A DNA stretch of 64,000 bases from Candidatus Bandiella woodruffii (GCF_034359465.1 NZ_CP110820.1:1065748-1129747), one strand, 5' to 3'. Numbered from the stretch's first letter, positions 1-10,084 are shown. Numbers and translations: made by a program. The notes: a model not told the origin generated them from the letters alone.

Positions 1-411
1 TAGGAAGACATCTATCTCATATCCATCTTCATCTACAGCTCTCCACAAAATAAAATATTTACCGTTAATTTTAATGCTCATCTCATCCAAATGCCATTTA
101 TCCTTTGCTTTCCTCTACTTCTTCTTGATTATATCTAAAAACCTTTTTCCAAATTTAATACACCATGCTCTTATCGTTTCATGGCTTACTTCTATACCCC
201 TTTATAACAACTCTTCTGCTACGTCTCTATAACTCAAATTAAATCTGTGGTACAACCAAACTGCATGTCCTATTATCACCATTGGATATCTGTATCTGCT
301 CGCTCTTTCTTCCATTGTTTTTCTATTATTTTTTATTTTGCTCCAATTTACTATTTTTTCCCTCTTCTCTCAATACCTTTTGCACCTCAACTTTTTTAAC
401 TTGACGGTGCC
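1..411 (-). mobile_element. Family C IS6-type insertion sequence, left part, cut by window edge
   Basis: The terminus GGCACCGTCAAGTTAA lies at the 411 side, and the sequence matches on the opposite strand the first ~410 bp of the complete copies at 30488, 35089 and 46054. It contains the start of the transposase (MEERASRYRYPM...) and the TAA stop after codon 37 that every copy shares. It also has the second TAG (KK*RK) seen in the copies at 35089 and 46054 but not in the one at 30488. The rest of the element lies outside the window. Confidence 0.9.
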
Positions 412-464
412 GTAGCGAATATAAAGAGGGGGATTGGTATAAATTCCAAGAGGCAATCAAAGCA

Positions 465-555
465 CACTACAATTATGTATACTCAAAGTATACCTCAAAT
501 CAAATTAAGAATTGATATCTGTCGTCTATAAATTTCGCCAACGTTTAAACTTATC
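465..555. repeat. Partial copy of the TATACTCCG intergenic repeat
   Basis: The stretch shares the block CTGTCGTCTATAAATTT followed by CGCCAACG and the flanking AAATCAAATTAAGAATT segment with other copies (54681, 57600 and 22974 regions). It is degenerate and incomplete. Nothing coding is visible between the IS end at 411 and the MFS gene stop at 586. Confidence 0.5.
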
Positions 556-585
556 TCATTAGAGGTTACTTGTTCAAAAGCGATT

Positions 586-1776
586 TCAAGAAGATTGTGA
601 ACGAATGGAAGATGAAGTTAATGTCAAATATGAAATCACCACAGCTGCCAATGCAAATATTTCCATTGGATAGATTGTTTGATTATAAAAGTTGCTTACC
701 AATTTTACAAAAAAAGCACCTATTAACGCCTCAAGAGTCACCATAGATGCAGAGGCGCTGCCGGATAATTGTGGTATTGCGCTAACAACTTTAGATGTAG
801 CATTGCCAAATATCAATGCAATTGCAATCAGATAAGGAATTTTTATAATTTGGATCCCAATCGCAGTAAGTAATCCAAACCACTCCATTGAAATTAAAGT
901 CAAGCTACTGAGTGCGCTGGACAATAATGAATACTTTATGATTTTATCTGTTGAAAAGTAATTCACCAACCTGCCATTTATAACGCCACCAAGCACAAAT
1001 ACGGCTGACCCTAATGCCATTAACGCGCCGCACCACTCTACGCTAGACTGATATCCTTCTACAAATATTAAGGGAAGATTGGAAATGTTAACGAAAGCGA
1101 GCGAGACCATCAATACTTTTATAATTAGGTGCTTTATATAAGTATAATTTGTAAATAATGTTCTGTAATTATTAAAGATATGCTGAAAGTTAATTTTGGA
1201 TTTTGTTTGTAAAGTTTCTGGTAAGAAAAAAATACTATACATTAATATTGCTAACCCAGATATAGCCATAACATTGAAACTTTGTCTCCAACCTATGGCA
1301 CCACCAACATAGCCGCCAAGGCTTGGAGATATAACGGTAACTATACCCATCATAATGGTAAAGCTAATTATAGCTTTCTGGAAATCCTTTTCTTTATAAA
1401 TGTCATGGATAATTGCATTACCTATAGACCATGCTACTCCTGCTCCCACTCCTTGAAGAAATCTAAAAAAGAATAAGGTGTAAATTGATGTGGCTAGTGA
1501 AATACCATAAGATGCTATTGTGAAGCTCAGCATTCCAAATAACACGATTTTTCTTCTCCCCCAAGCGTCAGACAGTGTACCATACACTATAGATGAAATG
1601 CTAATGCCAAGTAAATTAACGGCCGCGCTAAATTGGATCAGCGATTGACTGACCTTAAACTCCTGCCTAACACTTGATAATAATGGTAAATAAAAGAATA
1701 TAGCCAGATCAAAAACGGCAACTGCAAAAACTACTATGCAGAAGATGTTTTTTTTCTGAAGTTTTGAGAAAATCAT
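586..1776 (-). CDS. MFS drug/metabolite efflux transporter (Bcr/CflA-like, DHA1 type)
   Basis: This 396-residue integral membrane protein has about twelve hydrophobic segments, the usual length for the family. The loop 2-3 signature GTLSDAWGRRKIVLFG (about residues 66-81) is MFS motif A, and FRFLQGVGAGVAW (about 104-116) resembles motif B/C of drug:H+ antiporters. It probably exports small molecules by proton antiport; the substrate cannot be read from sequence. The ATG lies only 9 bp from the end of a family B IS1 element, and no ribosome-binding site precedes it. The native promoter and leader have therefore been displaced, and expression may depend on the IS or be lost. Confidence 0.8.
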   Translation of the reverse strand: MIFSKLQKKNIFCIVVFAVAVFDLAIFFYLPLLSSVRQEFKVSQSLIQFSAAVNLLGISISSIVYGTLSDAWGRRKIVLFGMLSFTIASYGISLATSIYTLFFFRFLQGVGAGVAWSIGNAIIHDIYKEKDFQKAIISFTIMMGIVTVISPSLGGYVGGAIGWRQSFNVMAISGLAILMYSIFFLPETLQTKSKINFQHIFNNYRTLFTNYTYIKHLIIKVLMVSLAFVNISNLPLIFVEGYQSSVEWCGALMALGSAVFVLGGVINGRLVNYFSTDKIIKYSLLSSALSSLTLISMEWFGLLTAIGIQIIKIPYLIAIALIFGNATSKVVSAIPQLSGSASASMVTLEALIGAFFVKLVSNFYNQTIYPMEIFALAAVVISYLTLTSSSIRSQSS

Positions 1777-1785
1777 ATAATTTTA

Positions 1786-2572
1786 CAGAGTGTTAGCCAA
1801 AGATAGATATAAAATTGCCCTGCTCACTTAGGAAATTATTGTTATCCTCAAAATGTACCCAGAGCTTAATCGTAAGATCGACAACTTCTTCAGATTTTGA
1901 AACTACCTTTGTTTTTCTGGTCATTCTTGCAATTCTGTGCCTTGTGTTTGAGTTATTGGACTCAATTGAGAGTGTATGTTGTTTGCCAACAACATGTTGA
2001 TGGCGAGGTATAACCTCTGAATAAACAGACCAATCGTCTGTGTAATAACTGCAATTATCTCTACTTATGATTTTCCACAATTTTCTAAAGGTTGTAACGT
2101 TACGCTTACCAACCACCCAGGCAACAACTCTCTTGAGCTCCCTACTATAGGCTTTCCATATCCATAATTTGTTTTTTTTGAATCTACAAAATGCCACATC
2201 TCATCTATTTCAACTTCTCTCAATTCTTCCGGCACTGTTGGTCTTGGTATCTTTTTAGCATACAGTATTATCCACTTATATACGCTAGTATGAGCTACTT
2301 TAAATAATTTCCCTAGCCATCTAAAGCTACTTTTTCCCATGCTGTACAATAACACTGCCAGAGCCTTCATCTCTGGCGAACAGCCTCTTAATTTAGTGCT
2401 TGTAAAATTACATCCACACTCTTTGCATTTATACCTTTGCATACCCCTAATATTACCATTCTTAACGTATTTACTGCTACTGCATTTTTTACACTCTGTA
2501 TTCATATCTCTATTTTCTTTGTTGCTCGCTATATTCATTTTAGCATCTTATCTATCTTATGGCAACACTCCC
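1786..2572 (-). mobile_element. Family B IS1-type insertion sequence, complete copy 1
   Basis: The 787-bp element has imperfect terminal inverted repeats: GGGAGTGTTGCCATAAGATA at the 2572 side and CAGAGTGTTAGCCAAAGATA at the 1786 side. It matches full-length copies at 13410 (interrupted), 22154 and 35985 (chimeric). No matching direct repeat flanks it, so it is either old or rearranged. Confidence 0.93.
1793..2538 (-). CDS. IS1-family transposase (two overlapping frames joined by -1 shift)
   Basis: Frame 1 (2538 to 2065) begins with a zinc-ribbon, CKKCSSSKYVKNG ... CKECGCNF, followed by a helix-turn-helix. It reaches the first catalytic Asp in EIDEMWHFVDSKK. The catalytic remainder (KRVVAWVVGKRNVTTF ... 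DDWSVYSEV ... HTLSIESNNSNTRHRI) lies in the -1 frame down to 1793. The overlap contains eight A residues then C (complement of 2171-2179), giving an A AAA AAC slippery heptamer as in classical IS1. The fused product restores a normal InsAB'-type DDE transposase, so this copy may be functional. Confidence 0.85.
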
Positions 2573-2916
2573 TCTTTATTGTTATATTTTAAGAGTTGGG
2601 GATAATACTTTTCAATGCGTGTTAATCATGCAAAACTGCACTTCATTTTTTAATTAACCCCTCAAAATAATTAGAAATAACTATCTATACTCTGCTAACT
2701 TCAAAAATTTGCGTCGTCATATTTCATGCTTCATTACATACTCACAGCTCTTTTTGAATTATCTATCGTCTATAAACTTTGCCAACATCTAATTTACCAA
2801 AAGTATGTACGCGAACTTTTAAAGTAAAATATGATAGATCAAAGTATGCGTATAAGTCAACAGATAAATAACCTATCAAGTTCTTAAAATGCTCAGTTTG
2901 AGGCGTCAAAAAGATG
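2573..2916. other. Intergenic region with a degenerate repeat copy
   Basis: No gene is visible in these 344 bp. A diverged TATACTCCG repeat occupies about 2682-2806, with its start CTATACTCTGCTAACTTCAA, the GCGTCGTCAT block and TCGTCTATAAACTTTGCCAAC near its end. The rest is A+T-rich spacer downstream of rpsI. Confidence 0.6.
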
Positions 2917-3471
2917 TTATCTTTTAGAGAACTGGAATCTTTTCCTCGCCTTAGGCTGCCCGTATTTTTTTCTTTCCACTTGTCTACTATCTCTGGTCAA
3001 AAACCCACCACTTCTTAACGCTTGACGGAACTCTTCGCTGATTTGGTTCAGAGCTTTACTGATTCCGTGCCTAATCGCACCAGCTTGCCCAGATAACCCA
3101 CTGCCAGAAACTTGACAATCCACATCATATACACCATCAGCTTTGAGCAGACAAAACGGTTGGTTAATCAATGTTTTGTACACAGGTCTTTGAAAATATT
3201 CTGTCACGGGCTTACCATTGACCATAATTTTTCCTGTGCCCTTGGTCGTCATCCACACTTTTGCAACAGCGGTTTTTCTTTTGCCAGTAGCGTAAACTCT
3301 TGGCACAGCTGTAGCAGAAGTCGCTTTTTTTTCAGCACGACTACTAGCTTTTACTTCTTTGCTGACCTCAACTGTAGTTTGAGTAGCTTTTTTTGTTGTT
3401 ACTTGTGCTTTTTCGCCCGCAGCAGAAGCTTTTTTAGGCTTGATAGCAACTTTTACTTCTTTATTCTCCAT
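2917..3471 (-). CDS. rpsI: 30S ribosomal protein S9
   Basis: The S9 core starts at about residue 58 ([16 protein letters not shown]) and runs to the canonical C-terminus [17 protein letters not shown], whose basic tail reaches the ribosomal P site. The 184 residues exceed the usual ~130 because of a roughly 55-residue Lys/Ala/Thr-rich N-terminal extension, a feature also known in other alphaproteobacterial S9 proteins. The gene lies 3 bp downstream of rplM in the conserved rplM-rpsI operon and is probably cotranscribed with it. Confidence 0.97.
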   Translation of the reverse strand: MENKEVKVAIKPKKASAAGEKAQVTTKKATQTTVEVSKEVKASSRAEKKATSATAVPRVYATGKRKTAVAKVWMTTKGTGKIMVNGKPVTEYFQRPVYKTLINQPFCLLKADGVYDVDCQVSGSGLSGQAGAIRHGISKALNQISEEFRQALRSGGFLTRDSRQVERKKYGQPKARKRFQFSKR

Positions 3472-3474
3472 AGC

Positions 3475-3933
3475 TTATCTTTTGACAGGGTTAACTAATT
3501 CAGGTTGTTGCGCTGCATGAGGGTGATTTTCCCCGGCATATACATAAAGGTTTTTGAACTGCTTCCTTGCTAGCGGACTTTCTTTAGGTAACATACGTTC
3601 AACAGCTAATTTTATAACCCTCTCAGGATATTTGCCAGACAACATATCATCGACTTTTGATTCTTTGATCCCTCCAGGATGGCCTGTATGTCTGTAATAT
3701 ACTTTTTGTTCCAGCTTTTTACCTGTTAATTTTATCTTTTCCGCGTTAATTATCACAATGTTGTCGCCGCAGTCCATATGCGGAGTGTAAGAGCATTTAT
3801 GCTTCCCACGTAAAATCTTCGCTACTTGCGCAGATAAACTGCCCAGCACTTGATCTTTTGCATCAATCAATAACCACTTTTTTTGTAGATCAGAAGGTCT
3901 AGCAAAATAAGTTCCTGATAGTTTCGTACTCAT
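3475..3933 (-). CDS. rplM: 50S ribosomal protein L13
   Basis: The 152-residue protein is full length, with the L13 signatures [19 protein letters not shown] near the N-terminus, [12 protein letters not shown], and the C-terminal [19 protein letters not shown]13 is an early-assembly protein of the large subunit. It is the first gene of the rplM-rpsI operon on the minus strand, followed after 3 bp by rpsI. Confidence 0.97.
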   Translation of the reverse strand: MSTKLSGTYFARPSDLQKKWLLIDAKDQVLGSLSAQVAKILRGKHKCSYTPHMDCGDNIVIINAEKIKLTGKKLEQKVYYRHTGHPGGIKESKVDDMLSGKYPERVIKLAVERMLPKESPLARKQFKNLYVYAGENHPHAAQQPELVNPVKR

Positions 3934-4074
3934 GAATTAATATCTATGCTTTGTTACATTATTTCTTGCATACCATACCCCCAAAAAACTGAGATTGATT
4001 TTGAAGGTACCTCTAGGTATTAAAGGTAAGATAATACATAAAATTTACATTATTACAACTGAAATTGCGCAAAC

Positions 4075-5628
4075 TTACAGCTTTATTTTGTCTAAGATCA
4101 ATTGTTTTGTTTCTTTTATACCATAAAACTTCACAAACGTACCAATTCTTGGTCCTTCTTTTGTCCCCAATAAAATTTCGTAAAGACTGGAAAACCAGTG
4201 TTTTAAATCTAACCCGTTATCTTTGCCTATCTTGTAAATGGCGTTTTGTATTTTTTCCGCATCATCTTCTATTATGTCTAACACTTCAAGAAGATGTTGA
4301 AGTAGCTTGATCTCTTCTTGATTTGGGATTTTATACTGTTTCTTAGGTTTTACAAAGTCTTGGTAATAATTTATTGCAAACCCTAGCATAGAGTCTATGT
4401 ACTTCCTGTCATTTTTGGTTAGGCTTGGATTTGAGTTATCAATATAGCCCCATGCCACTTCCTTGCTATCTGTGTTACAGGCATTAACCAAATTCAGTAA
4501 CAATGTGAAGCTTATTTTCCCCAGGTTTACCTTTGGGGGGGTGTTACCATGGATGTAAAAAATAGGGTTGGAAAGGCGTTTGCACTCATCTAACTCATTA
4601 TTGTAGTTCTCAAGATGTTGCAAATACTCATCGAAGATCTTCGGGATGATATCGTAGTATAATTTTTTGGCTTTTTTAGGCGATTGGTACATGAACAACG
4701 CTAGGCTTTCCTGACTTCCATATTTCAACCATTCTTCTATAGTTACTCCGTTGCCCTTGGATTTTGAGATTTTTTGACCATTTTCGTCAAGAAATAATTC
4801 GTAGGACATCTGCTGTGGTGGCGATTTGCCTAATATTCTACAGATTTTATCGTAAAGATAAGCATTTGCCTGGATATCTTTGCCATACATTTCGTAGTCA
4901 ACGTCAAGAGCAGCCCAGCGCATTGCAAAGTCAGGTTTCCATTGTAATTTACAGTTACCATCTAAAACACTTACCGTGATAGCTTTTTTGTCCTCATCCA
5001 AGTAAGTTATTTTTCTTGAGGCTAAGTCTTTTTCCACTACTTGTACCTGCAATACTCTTCCGGTTTTAGGGCATATGGGCAGAAAGGGGCTGTAAGTTTT
5101 CTGCCTGTCTTGTCCTAAGGTTGGGAGCATTAAATCCATTATGTCATCATATTTTTCCAATACTTTAATTAGGTATTCGTTAAATTTGCCTGATTTATAG
5201 TACTCAGTCGCACTAACAAACTCATATTTAAAATTAAACGAATCCAAAAAGTTTCTCAGTCTGGAATTCATGTATTCCCCATAACTGTTGCATTCACCAA
5301 ATGGGTCTGGCACTTTGGTTAATGGTAGGTCTAAATATTGTTTGTAATGTTCCTTGTTTGGTATGGTGTCTGGTATTTTTCGCAGGCCATCCATATCGTC
5401 CGATACGCAAATCAACTTTGTTGGTATGCCTGAAATGCGTGCAAATGCTTTTTGCACCATATTATTACGCACTACCTCTCCAAATGTGCCAATATGTGGA
5501 AATCCTGAGGGGCCATATCCAGTTTCAAATAGTACATAACCCTTAGCTGGAACTTTATTGCCAATTTTTTTTAATATCAACTCCGCTTCTTTAAAAGGCC
5601 AGGAGTTAATTTGATCAAGTTCCAACAT
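4075..5628 (-). CDS. lysK: Lysyl-tRNA synthetase, class I
   Basis: This is the class I LysRS found in archaea, spirochaetes and alphaproteobacteria, not the class II LysS of most bacteria. The HIGH-like motif is FPHIGTFGEV (His at residue 45) and the KMSKS-like motif is KISKSKGNG in the middle of the protein. The ORF is open upstream to 5685, but alignment logic favours the internal ATG at 5628 (MLELDQINSWPF, 517 residues), because the extra 19 residues are hydrophobic and atypical. The enzyme charges tRNA-Lys in the cytoplasm. The gene stands alone between rplM and an EamA transporter. Confidence 0.94.
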   Translation of the reverse strand: MLELDQINSWPFKEAELILKKIGNKVPAKGYVLFETGYGPSGFPHIGTFGEVVRNNMVQKAFARISGIPTKLICVSDDMDGLRKIPDTIPNKEHYKQYLDLPLTKVPDPFGECNSYGEYMNSRLRNFLDSFNFKYEFVSATEYYKSGKFNEYLIKVLEKYDDIMDLMLPTLGQDRQKTYSPFLPICPKTGRVLQVQVVEKDLASRKITYLDEDKKAITVSVLDGNCKLQWKPDFAMRWAALDVDYEMYGKDIQANAYLYDKICRILGKSPPQQMSYELFLDENGQKISKSKGNGVTIEEWLKYGSQESLALFMYQSPKKAKKLYYDIIPKIFDEYLQHLENYNNELDECKRLSNPIFYIHGNTPPKVNLGKISFTLLLNLVNACNTDSKEVAWGYIDNSNPSLTKNDRKYIDSMLGFAINYYQDFVKPKKQYKIPNQEEIKLLQHLLEVLDIIEDDAEKIQNAIYKIGKDNGLDLKHWFSSLYEILLGTKEGPRIGTFVKFYGIKETKQLILDKIKL

Positions 5629-5766
5629 TATGAAATACGGAAAATTATTTATGCATATTTTATATATAAATATCGAAAGAAACACAAGGGGTTATGAGTA
5701 TGATTCACTGACTTCAAAAGTTGTGATTATCTTTTTTGACGTTACGTTTTTTAATAGCTTACTTAG

Positions 5767-6708
5767 CTATCTCGACTCTTTTTTCTTCTTATGCATCACG
5801 AAGTATATGCCACTTATAATAATGACCGTGTATCCTATTATTGAATAAACATCAGTTATCATTTCCCCCAATATTATGTATGCAAGCATTCCAGTGAATG
5901 GCAACCTTAAGTAGTCATAGGGACCAACTATCGATATATCAGCTAATTTATAAGCCCTGAAAAATGATAGTTTGTGTAATAAACTTGCTATGCTTGCGCA
6001 AAGAATCAAGACAATTGCATGAAAAGAGAAGGTAGGCCACTCTCTAGCTGTAAAATCTAGGGCATAATTTGTGGGGTCAAAGGAAAAACTAAAAAAGGCA
6101 ACTGGCATAGCAAATACTGAGGCGAAAAGCGCAGAGTAAAATAGCTGTGCCCTGGAGTGCTCAGTTTTTGTGAGCTTCTTCACAACGATATTGTTAAGTG
6201 ACCAAGCTGCCAGTGCTAAAAATGCGTAGAAATACCCTGACTCTATGTTCTTGTCAAAATTCATTAGTATAACACCTACTATCGTTCCAATAAACAGAAC
6301 CATTTTAGGAACAGTGATATTTTCGTTAAATAGTAAAATGCCTGTCACTGCCATAACAGATGGAGTTAGTTCTGATATGGCTGCTGCGTCAACAACGTTT
6401 AGCACTGATACTGCATAAAACATAGATAAAGAGCCAACAATACTAAAAAATCCCCGTAACGCATGAAAAAAAAGTTTTTTTGTTTTTAAGTGATGTACAA
6501 ACCCTAGTTTCATACACGAAAGCAATGTTATCACCACTATACTCAGCTTATATAACAGCCCAACTTGATTGGATGATATGTGCATGTTGTTAGTTAAGAC
6601 TTTCACGACCACATATAACAACGACATAAAAAAAGCATTTGTTGTCATCAGCAGAATGCCAGAAATATGTGGGTTAGATTTGAAATAGGACTCTTTCGAT
6701 TTGGCCAT
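5767..6708 (-). CDS. EamA/DMT-superfamily transporter
   Basis: The 313-residue protein has ten predicted membrane helices in two EamA halves (about residues 15-150 and 160-305). Typical signatures are LRGFFSIVGSLSMFYAVSVL and the C-terminal KKKKESR positive cap. In Rickettsia a relative imports S-adenosylmethionine from the host; the resemblance is general, so the substrate here is inferred and not proven. The gene reads away from tRNA-Ser on the opposite strand. Confidence 0.8.
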   Translation of the reverse strand: MAKSKESYFKSNPHISGILLMTTNAFFMSLLYVVVKVLTNNMHISSNQVGLLYKLSIVVITLLSCMKLGFVHHLKTKKLFFHALRGFFSIVGSLSMFYAVSVLNVVDAAAISELTPSVMAVTGILLFNENITVPKMVLFIGTIVGVILMNFDKNIESGYFYAFLALAAWSLNNIVVKKLTKTEHSRAQLFYSALFASVFAMPVAFFSFSFDPTNYALDFTAREWPTFSFHAIVLILCASIASLLHKLSFFRAYKLADISIVGPYDYLRLPFTGMLAYIILGEMITDVYSIIGYTVIIISGIYFVMHKKKKESR

Positions 6709-6854
6709 GAACTTAAGGACACCATTAAAGCTTTTTATTACTGCAAGTACAGGAGCATGTCAACGAAATTTTTTATTGCGTACTAGTACTTTTTTATATA
6801 TTACTGGTGTGTCCGCACTAGATATAAAAAGGTGTACTGAATGTTGCAAAACCT

Positions 6855-6944
6855 GGAAGGGTGGCCGAGTGGTTGAAGGCGCACGCTTGGAAAGCGTGTT
6901 TACTCTCGCGGGTAACAAGGGTTCGAATCCCTTTCCTTCCGCCA
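6855..6944 (+). tRNA. tRNA-Ser (anticodon GGA)
   Basis: A class II tRNA of 90 nt including encoded CCA. The acceptor GGAAGGG pairs with TCCTTCC, the anticodon loop is TTGGAAA on a CACGC/GCGTG stem (anticodon GGA), the variable arm is long, and the T arm is AAGGG-TTCGAAT-CCCTT. It decodes UCC/UCU. It ends 4 bp before the first possible lipA start, so the two are probably cotranscribed. Confidence 0.97.
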
Positions 6945-6948
6945 TAAT

Positions 6949-7887
6949 ATGCATAAATATATGAAGGAGATAAATTTGGCAGAAGAAAATATCCATAAAC
7001 AGAGCGTTGGCACATTACAGAAACCCTCATGGTTAAGAGTTAGAGCTCCAACAGGGGCGGTTTATGAAAAAACAAAGTCGATCGTAAAAGATAAGTCATT
7101 AAACACGGTTTGCGAAGAAGCAGCATGTCCTAATATAGGTGAATGTTGGAATAAAAAACATGCTACTTTCATGATTCTTGGGAGTGTATGCACTAGGGCG
7201 TGTAGATTTTGCAATGTTGCAACAGGTTTGCCAGATAAACTTGATCCACACGAACCAGAAAAAATTGCTATGTCTGTCAAAGCACTTGGCTTAAAACATG
7301 TTGTGATTACTTCCGTTGACAGGGATGATTTGGAAGATGGGGGGGCTGACCATTTTGCGAAGTGTATTATTGAAATCAGAAAATTATGCAGTGATACAAC
7401 TATCGAAATCCTCACCCCAGATTTTCTAAAAAAGGGAGAGGCATACGATGTTATAGTCAAAGCTAAACCTGATGTTTTTAACCATAATATAGAGACTGTA
7501 CCTTCACTTTACCCTGAAATTAGACCAGGTTCTAGATATTTTAATTCGTTAAACCTGTTGCATAATATAAAGAAAAAAGACAGAACTATATTCACGAAGT
7601 CTGGAATGATGGTGGGCTTAGGCGAAACAAAACAGGAAGTGCTGCAGGTAATGGATGACTTAAGGGCGGCTGATGTCGATTTCCTTACCATAGGTCAGTA
7701 TTTGCAACCAACTGCTAAGCACGCTGTAGTTGCGAGGTATGTTGATTTAGAAGAATTCGATTATTACAAGAGGATGGCGCAAGTGAAAGGATTTCATATG
7801 GTTGCGTCAAGTCCATTGACTAGGTCTTCATACCATGCACAAGAGGACTTTGATAAGCTGAAGCACAATAAGTTATTGGCAGGTTGA
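6949..7887 (+). CDS. lipA: Lipoyl synthase (radical SAM)
   Basis: LipA inserts two sulfurs into protein-bound octanoyl groups to make lipoyl cofactors for pyruvate and 2-oxoglutarate dehydrogenases. Both iron-sulfur motifs are present: the auxiliary cluster [12 protein letters not shown] and the radical [11 protein letters not shown]. The conserved C-terminal RSSYHA is also there. At 312 residues it is full length. ATG codons at 6949 and 6961 are both possible and neither has a clear Shine-Dalgarno. Its partner lipB is at 61931. The stop codon directly abuts the mreC start. Confidence 0.95.
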   Translation: MHKYMKEINLAEENIHKQSVGTLQKPSWLRVRAPTGAVYEKTKSIVKDKSLNTVCEEAACPNIGECWNKKHATFMILGSVCTRACRFCNVATGLPDKLDPHEPEKIAMSVKALGLKHVVITSVDRDDLEDGGADHFAKCIIEIRKLCSDTTIEILTPDFLKKGEAYDVIVKAKPDVFNHNIETVPSLYPEIRPGSRYFNSLNLLHNIKKKDRTIFTKSGMMVGLGETKQEVLQVMDDLRAADVDFLTIGQYLQPTAKHAVVARYVDLEEFDYYKRMAQVKGFHMVASSPLTRSSYHAQEDFDKLKHNKLLAG

Positions 7888-8748
7888 ATGGTTAAAGATA
7901 GATATCGCACAAAGAAAATTGATTTACTATCCAGTAATACAAAATTGTTTAAAACAGTTTACGGTAAATTGTTTTTGTTAATAGTGTTTTCCATCACATT
8001 AGTTTGCTTGAACGTGCCTAGCTTTAAAACTTTTCGCGATCGGGCGCATGATGTTTCGGGTGCGACATATTCAATTGTCTCTTACCCTATATACTGGGTT
8101 AAAAACAACTATGATGCTGTCAGAGAGTACCTTACTACGTTAAGAGAGGGTAAGGAGATTTACTTAGAAAATCAGAAATTAAAAGAAGACCTTTTGCATT
8201 TAAACTTGGTAAAAGAAGAAAATGAGGAGTTAAAGCGGTTATTAAATTTTCAAAATAATTTCGTTTTTTCAAAAATCACTGGAAGAGTGGTGCTTGAATC
8301 CAATGAAGACTTATATAGCCAATACTTATTGAATATCGGTCTGAAAAACGGGGTTCAAAAAGGCAACGCTGTCATCAGCCACAACAGACTGGTTGGCAGA
8401 GTAATTGATGTGAGCGAAAAAACTTCAAAAATTCAACTGTTAACCGATAAGGATTCGAAAGTTTCTATATCCATAGTTAACACAAGTTATAAGGGGATTG
8501 CGACTGGTACATACAGCAATAATCGTCTGAAAATATTGTATTTACCAAGTGATGCAAAGTTAGAAGTTGGACAAATGGTTGTGACATCTGGTGTAAAGCA
8601 TTCTATGCCATATGGCCTTTATGTTGGTAAAATAGTGAAATATGACAATGAGTTTTACATTGAAGTCTCTGAAAGCTTCAATAAAAAATTTGCTTTGGCA
8701 AGTATTTTAAGATTGCAAGAAAATTTTGCTGATGCAAGAAAAAAATAA
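7888..8748 (+). CDS. mreC: Rod shape-determining protein MreC
   Basis: The 286-residue bitopic inner-membrane protein has a short basic N-terminus, one membrane helix (about residues 26-45, KLFLLIVFSITLVCL), a coiled coil (about 85-120, EGKEIYLENQKLKEDLLHL) and a C-terminal double beta-barrel domain (about 125-275, ending FALASILRLQ). MreC organises the periplasmic side of the MreB elongasome. It starts at the base after the lipA stop and overlaps folB, suggesting one transcript. Retention suggests some peptidoglycan-linked morphogenesis. Confidence 0.9.
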   Translation: MVKDRYRTKKIDLLSSNTKLFKTVYGKLFLLIVFSITLVCLNVPSFKTFRDRAHDVSGATYSIVSYPIYWVKNNYDAVREYLTTLREGKEIYLENQKLKEDLLHLNLVKEENEELKRLLNFQNNFVFSKITGRVVLESNEDLYSQYLLNIGLKNGVQKGNAVISHNRLVGRVIDVSEKTSKIQLLTDKDSKVSISIVNTSYKGIATGTYSNNRLKILYLPSDAKLEVGQMVVTSGVKHSMPYGLYVGKIVKYDNEFYIEVSESFNKKFALASILRLQENFADARKK

Positions 8749-9103
8749 CAGCATATTGCAAATCACAGATTACGAATTATTTGTGAATATTGGAGTTGAG
8801 GAAGGTGAAAGGAAAAATAAACAAAGAATTTTGCTATCGATAAAAATCTTTTTCAAAACCATTCCAAAAGCTGTAATTACCGACAGAATAACAGATACAA
8901 AATGTTATCTCAATCTCTGCAATAAATTGGATATCTTCAATAACCAAGAATTTAATACTATAGAAGCTCTTGCGCATGCAAATTTCAAATTTGTTAAAGA
9001 CATTTTCCAAGCAGACAATGTGAGACTACAAGTGACTAAATTTCCAGATATTCCTAGTCTAAAAGGTGGTGTTAGTTTTGCTATAGAGGACAAGTGTGAA
9101 TAA
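8726..9103 (+). CDS. folB: Dihydroneopterin aldolase-like protein
   Basis: This 125-residue FolB-family protein has the N-terminal motif DYELFVNIGVEEGERKNKQ, matching the FolB pattern of a glycine turn followed by an acidic residue and conserved Lys/Arg-Gln. EALAHANFKFV is the central helix. The family converts dihydroneopterin to 6-hydroxymethyl-dihydropterin in folate synthesis. The reading frame overlaps mreC by 23 nt; a second ATG at 8732 is an equally good start. An SDR with a pteridine-reductase-like motif lies at 38692. Confidence 0.85.
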   Translation: MLMQEKNNSILQITDYELFVNIGVEEGERKNKQRILLSIKIFFKTIPKAVITDRITDTKCYLNLCNKLDIFNNQEFNTIEALAHANFKFVKDIFQADNVRLQVTKFPDIPSLKGGVSFAIEDKCE

Positions 9104-9116
9104 TTTTGTATGTTCC

Positions 9117-9199
9117 TCCTCCGCGCTATAGTCCTAGCTCTTTCCCAAGTTCTCTGTCGTCTATAAAATTGCACCCCTTGATTTACTAGGGGTACACAA
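9117..9199. repeat. Partial TATACTCCG repeat (distal end)
   Basis: It contains CCTAGCTCTTTCCCAAGTTC, TCTGTCGTCTATAAA and the end segment CTTGATTTACTAGGGGTA, which match the distal half of the full copy at 22974-23141. The proximal half is missing. Confidence 0.7.
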
Positions 9200-9250
9200 C
9201 TTTACTTTACTCAAGGTTGTTTTAAATGTAGCATATTATTATACAATTTA

Positions 9251-10084
9251 GATAATGTCGTCATGAGATTTGTGGTATAATATGAAAGAAAAGATAAATC
9301 AGGAGTAAAAATGGATTTAGGGCTACATAGGCATGATATAACAGATAATATGTGGGATTTGATAAAGGATCATTTACCAGGAAGGGAAGGTACGTGGGGA
9401 GGTTTGGCACATAATAACAGAAGATTCATTAACGCAGTATTTTGGATATTAAGAACAGGTTCTCCCTGGAGAGATTTGCCTTCAGAATATGGAGGATGGA
9501 AAAATACACATAAAAGATTTTGCAGATGGAGAGACAAAAGGATATGGGAGGCTTTATTGGAGATATTTGTGAAAGAACCTGATATGGAATGGTTAATGAT
9601 AGACGCAAGTCATAGTAAAGTGCATCCACATGCTTCAGGTGCAAAAGGCGGCAATCAAGATATGAGTCGTACAAAAGGGGGCTCAATACAAAGATTCACC
9701 TTGCCTTGGATTCACATGGTATGCCACTCAAAGTTATTATCACAAAAGGCTCAGAAGCTGATTGCAAGCAGGCTGTTAATCTTATTGAAGAGATGAAAGC
9801 TGAGTACTTACTAGCCGACAGAGGGTACGATGTTAATTACATAATTGACCATGCCCAAGAATTGGGCATGAGAGTTGTTATTCCTCCTAAAAAGAACAGA
9901 ATCACCCAGAGAAAATACGATAAAGATTTATACAAAATAAGGCATATTGTAGAAAACACCTTTCTTCATCTTAAAAGATGGAGGGGAATTGCAACCAGAT
10001 ATGCTAAAAATTCAGCTTCTTTTCTTGCCGCAATTCAGATTAGATGCTTATCTCTTTGGCTTAAAATCTCATGACGACATTATC
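9251..10084 (+). mobile_element. Family A IS5/IS427-type insertion sequence, copy 1
   Basis: The 834-bp element has near-perfect terminal inverted repeats GATAATGTCGTCATGAGATTT / AAATCTCATGACGACATTATC cut to 20 nt either way, flanked by TA on both sides. A TATAAT box lies just inside the left end (GTGGTATAATATG) in front of the transposase. Confidence 0.93.
9311..10074 (+). CDS. IS5-family transposase, split by a -1 slippery site
   Basis: Frame 1 (9311-9796) carries the N-terminal DUF772-like region, TGSPWRDLPSEYGGW and the first catalytic Asp in WLMIDASHSKVH. Frame 2 (ORF start 9706, stop 10074) carries the second and third catalytic regions (YLLADRGYDVNYI; VENTFLHLKRWRGIATRY). The frames join by a -1 shift at A AAA GGG (9673-9679), giving TKGGLNTKIHLAVD as in IS427 relatives. 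The stop TGA lies within the right inverted repeat. Confidence 0.82.

Noticed and set aside
6760..7030. Minus-strand ORFs across tRNA-Ser
   Set aside because: They read through the complement of a clear tRNA gene and the lipA start, with no ribosome-binding site or known motif.
9429..9686. Antisense 85-residue ORF repeated in each family A copy
   Set aside because: It is the shadow of the transposase frame; it recurs only because the element recurs.
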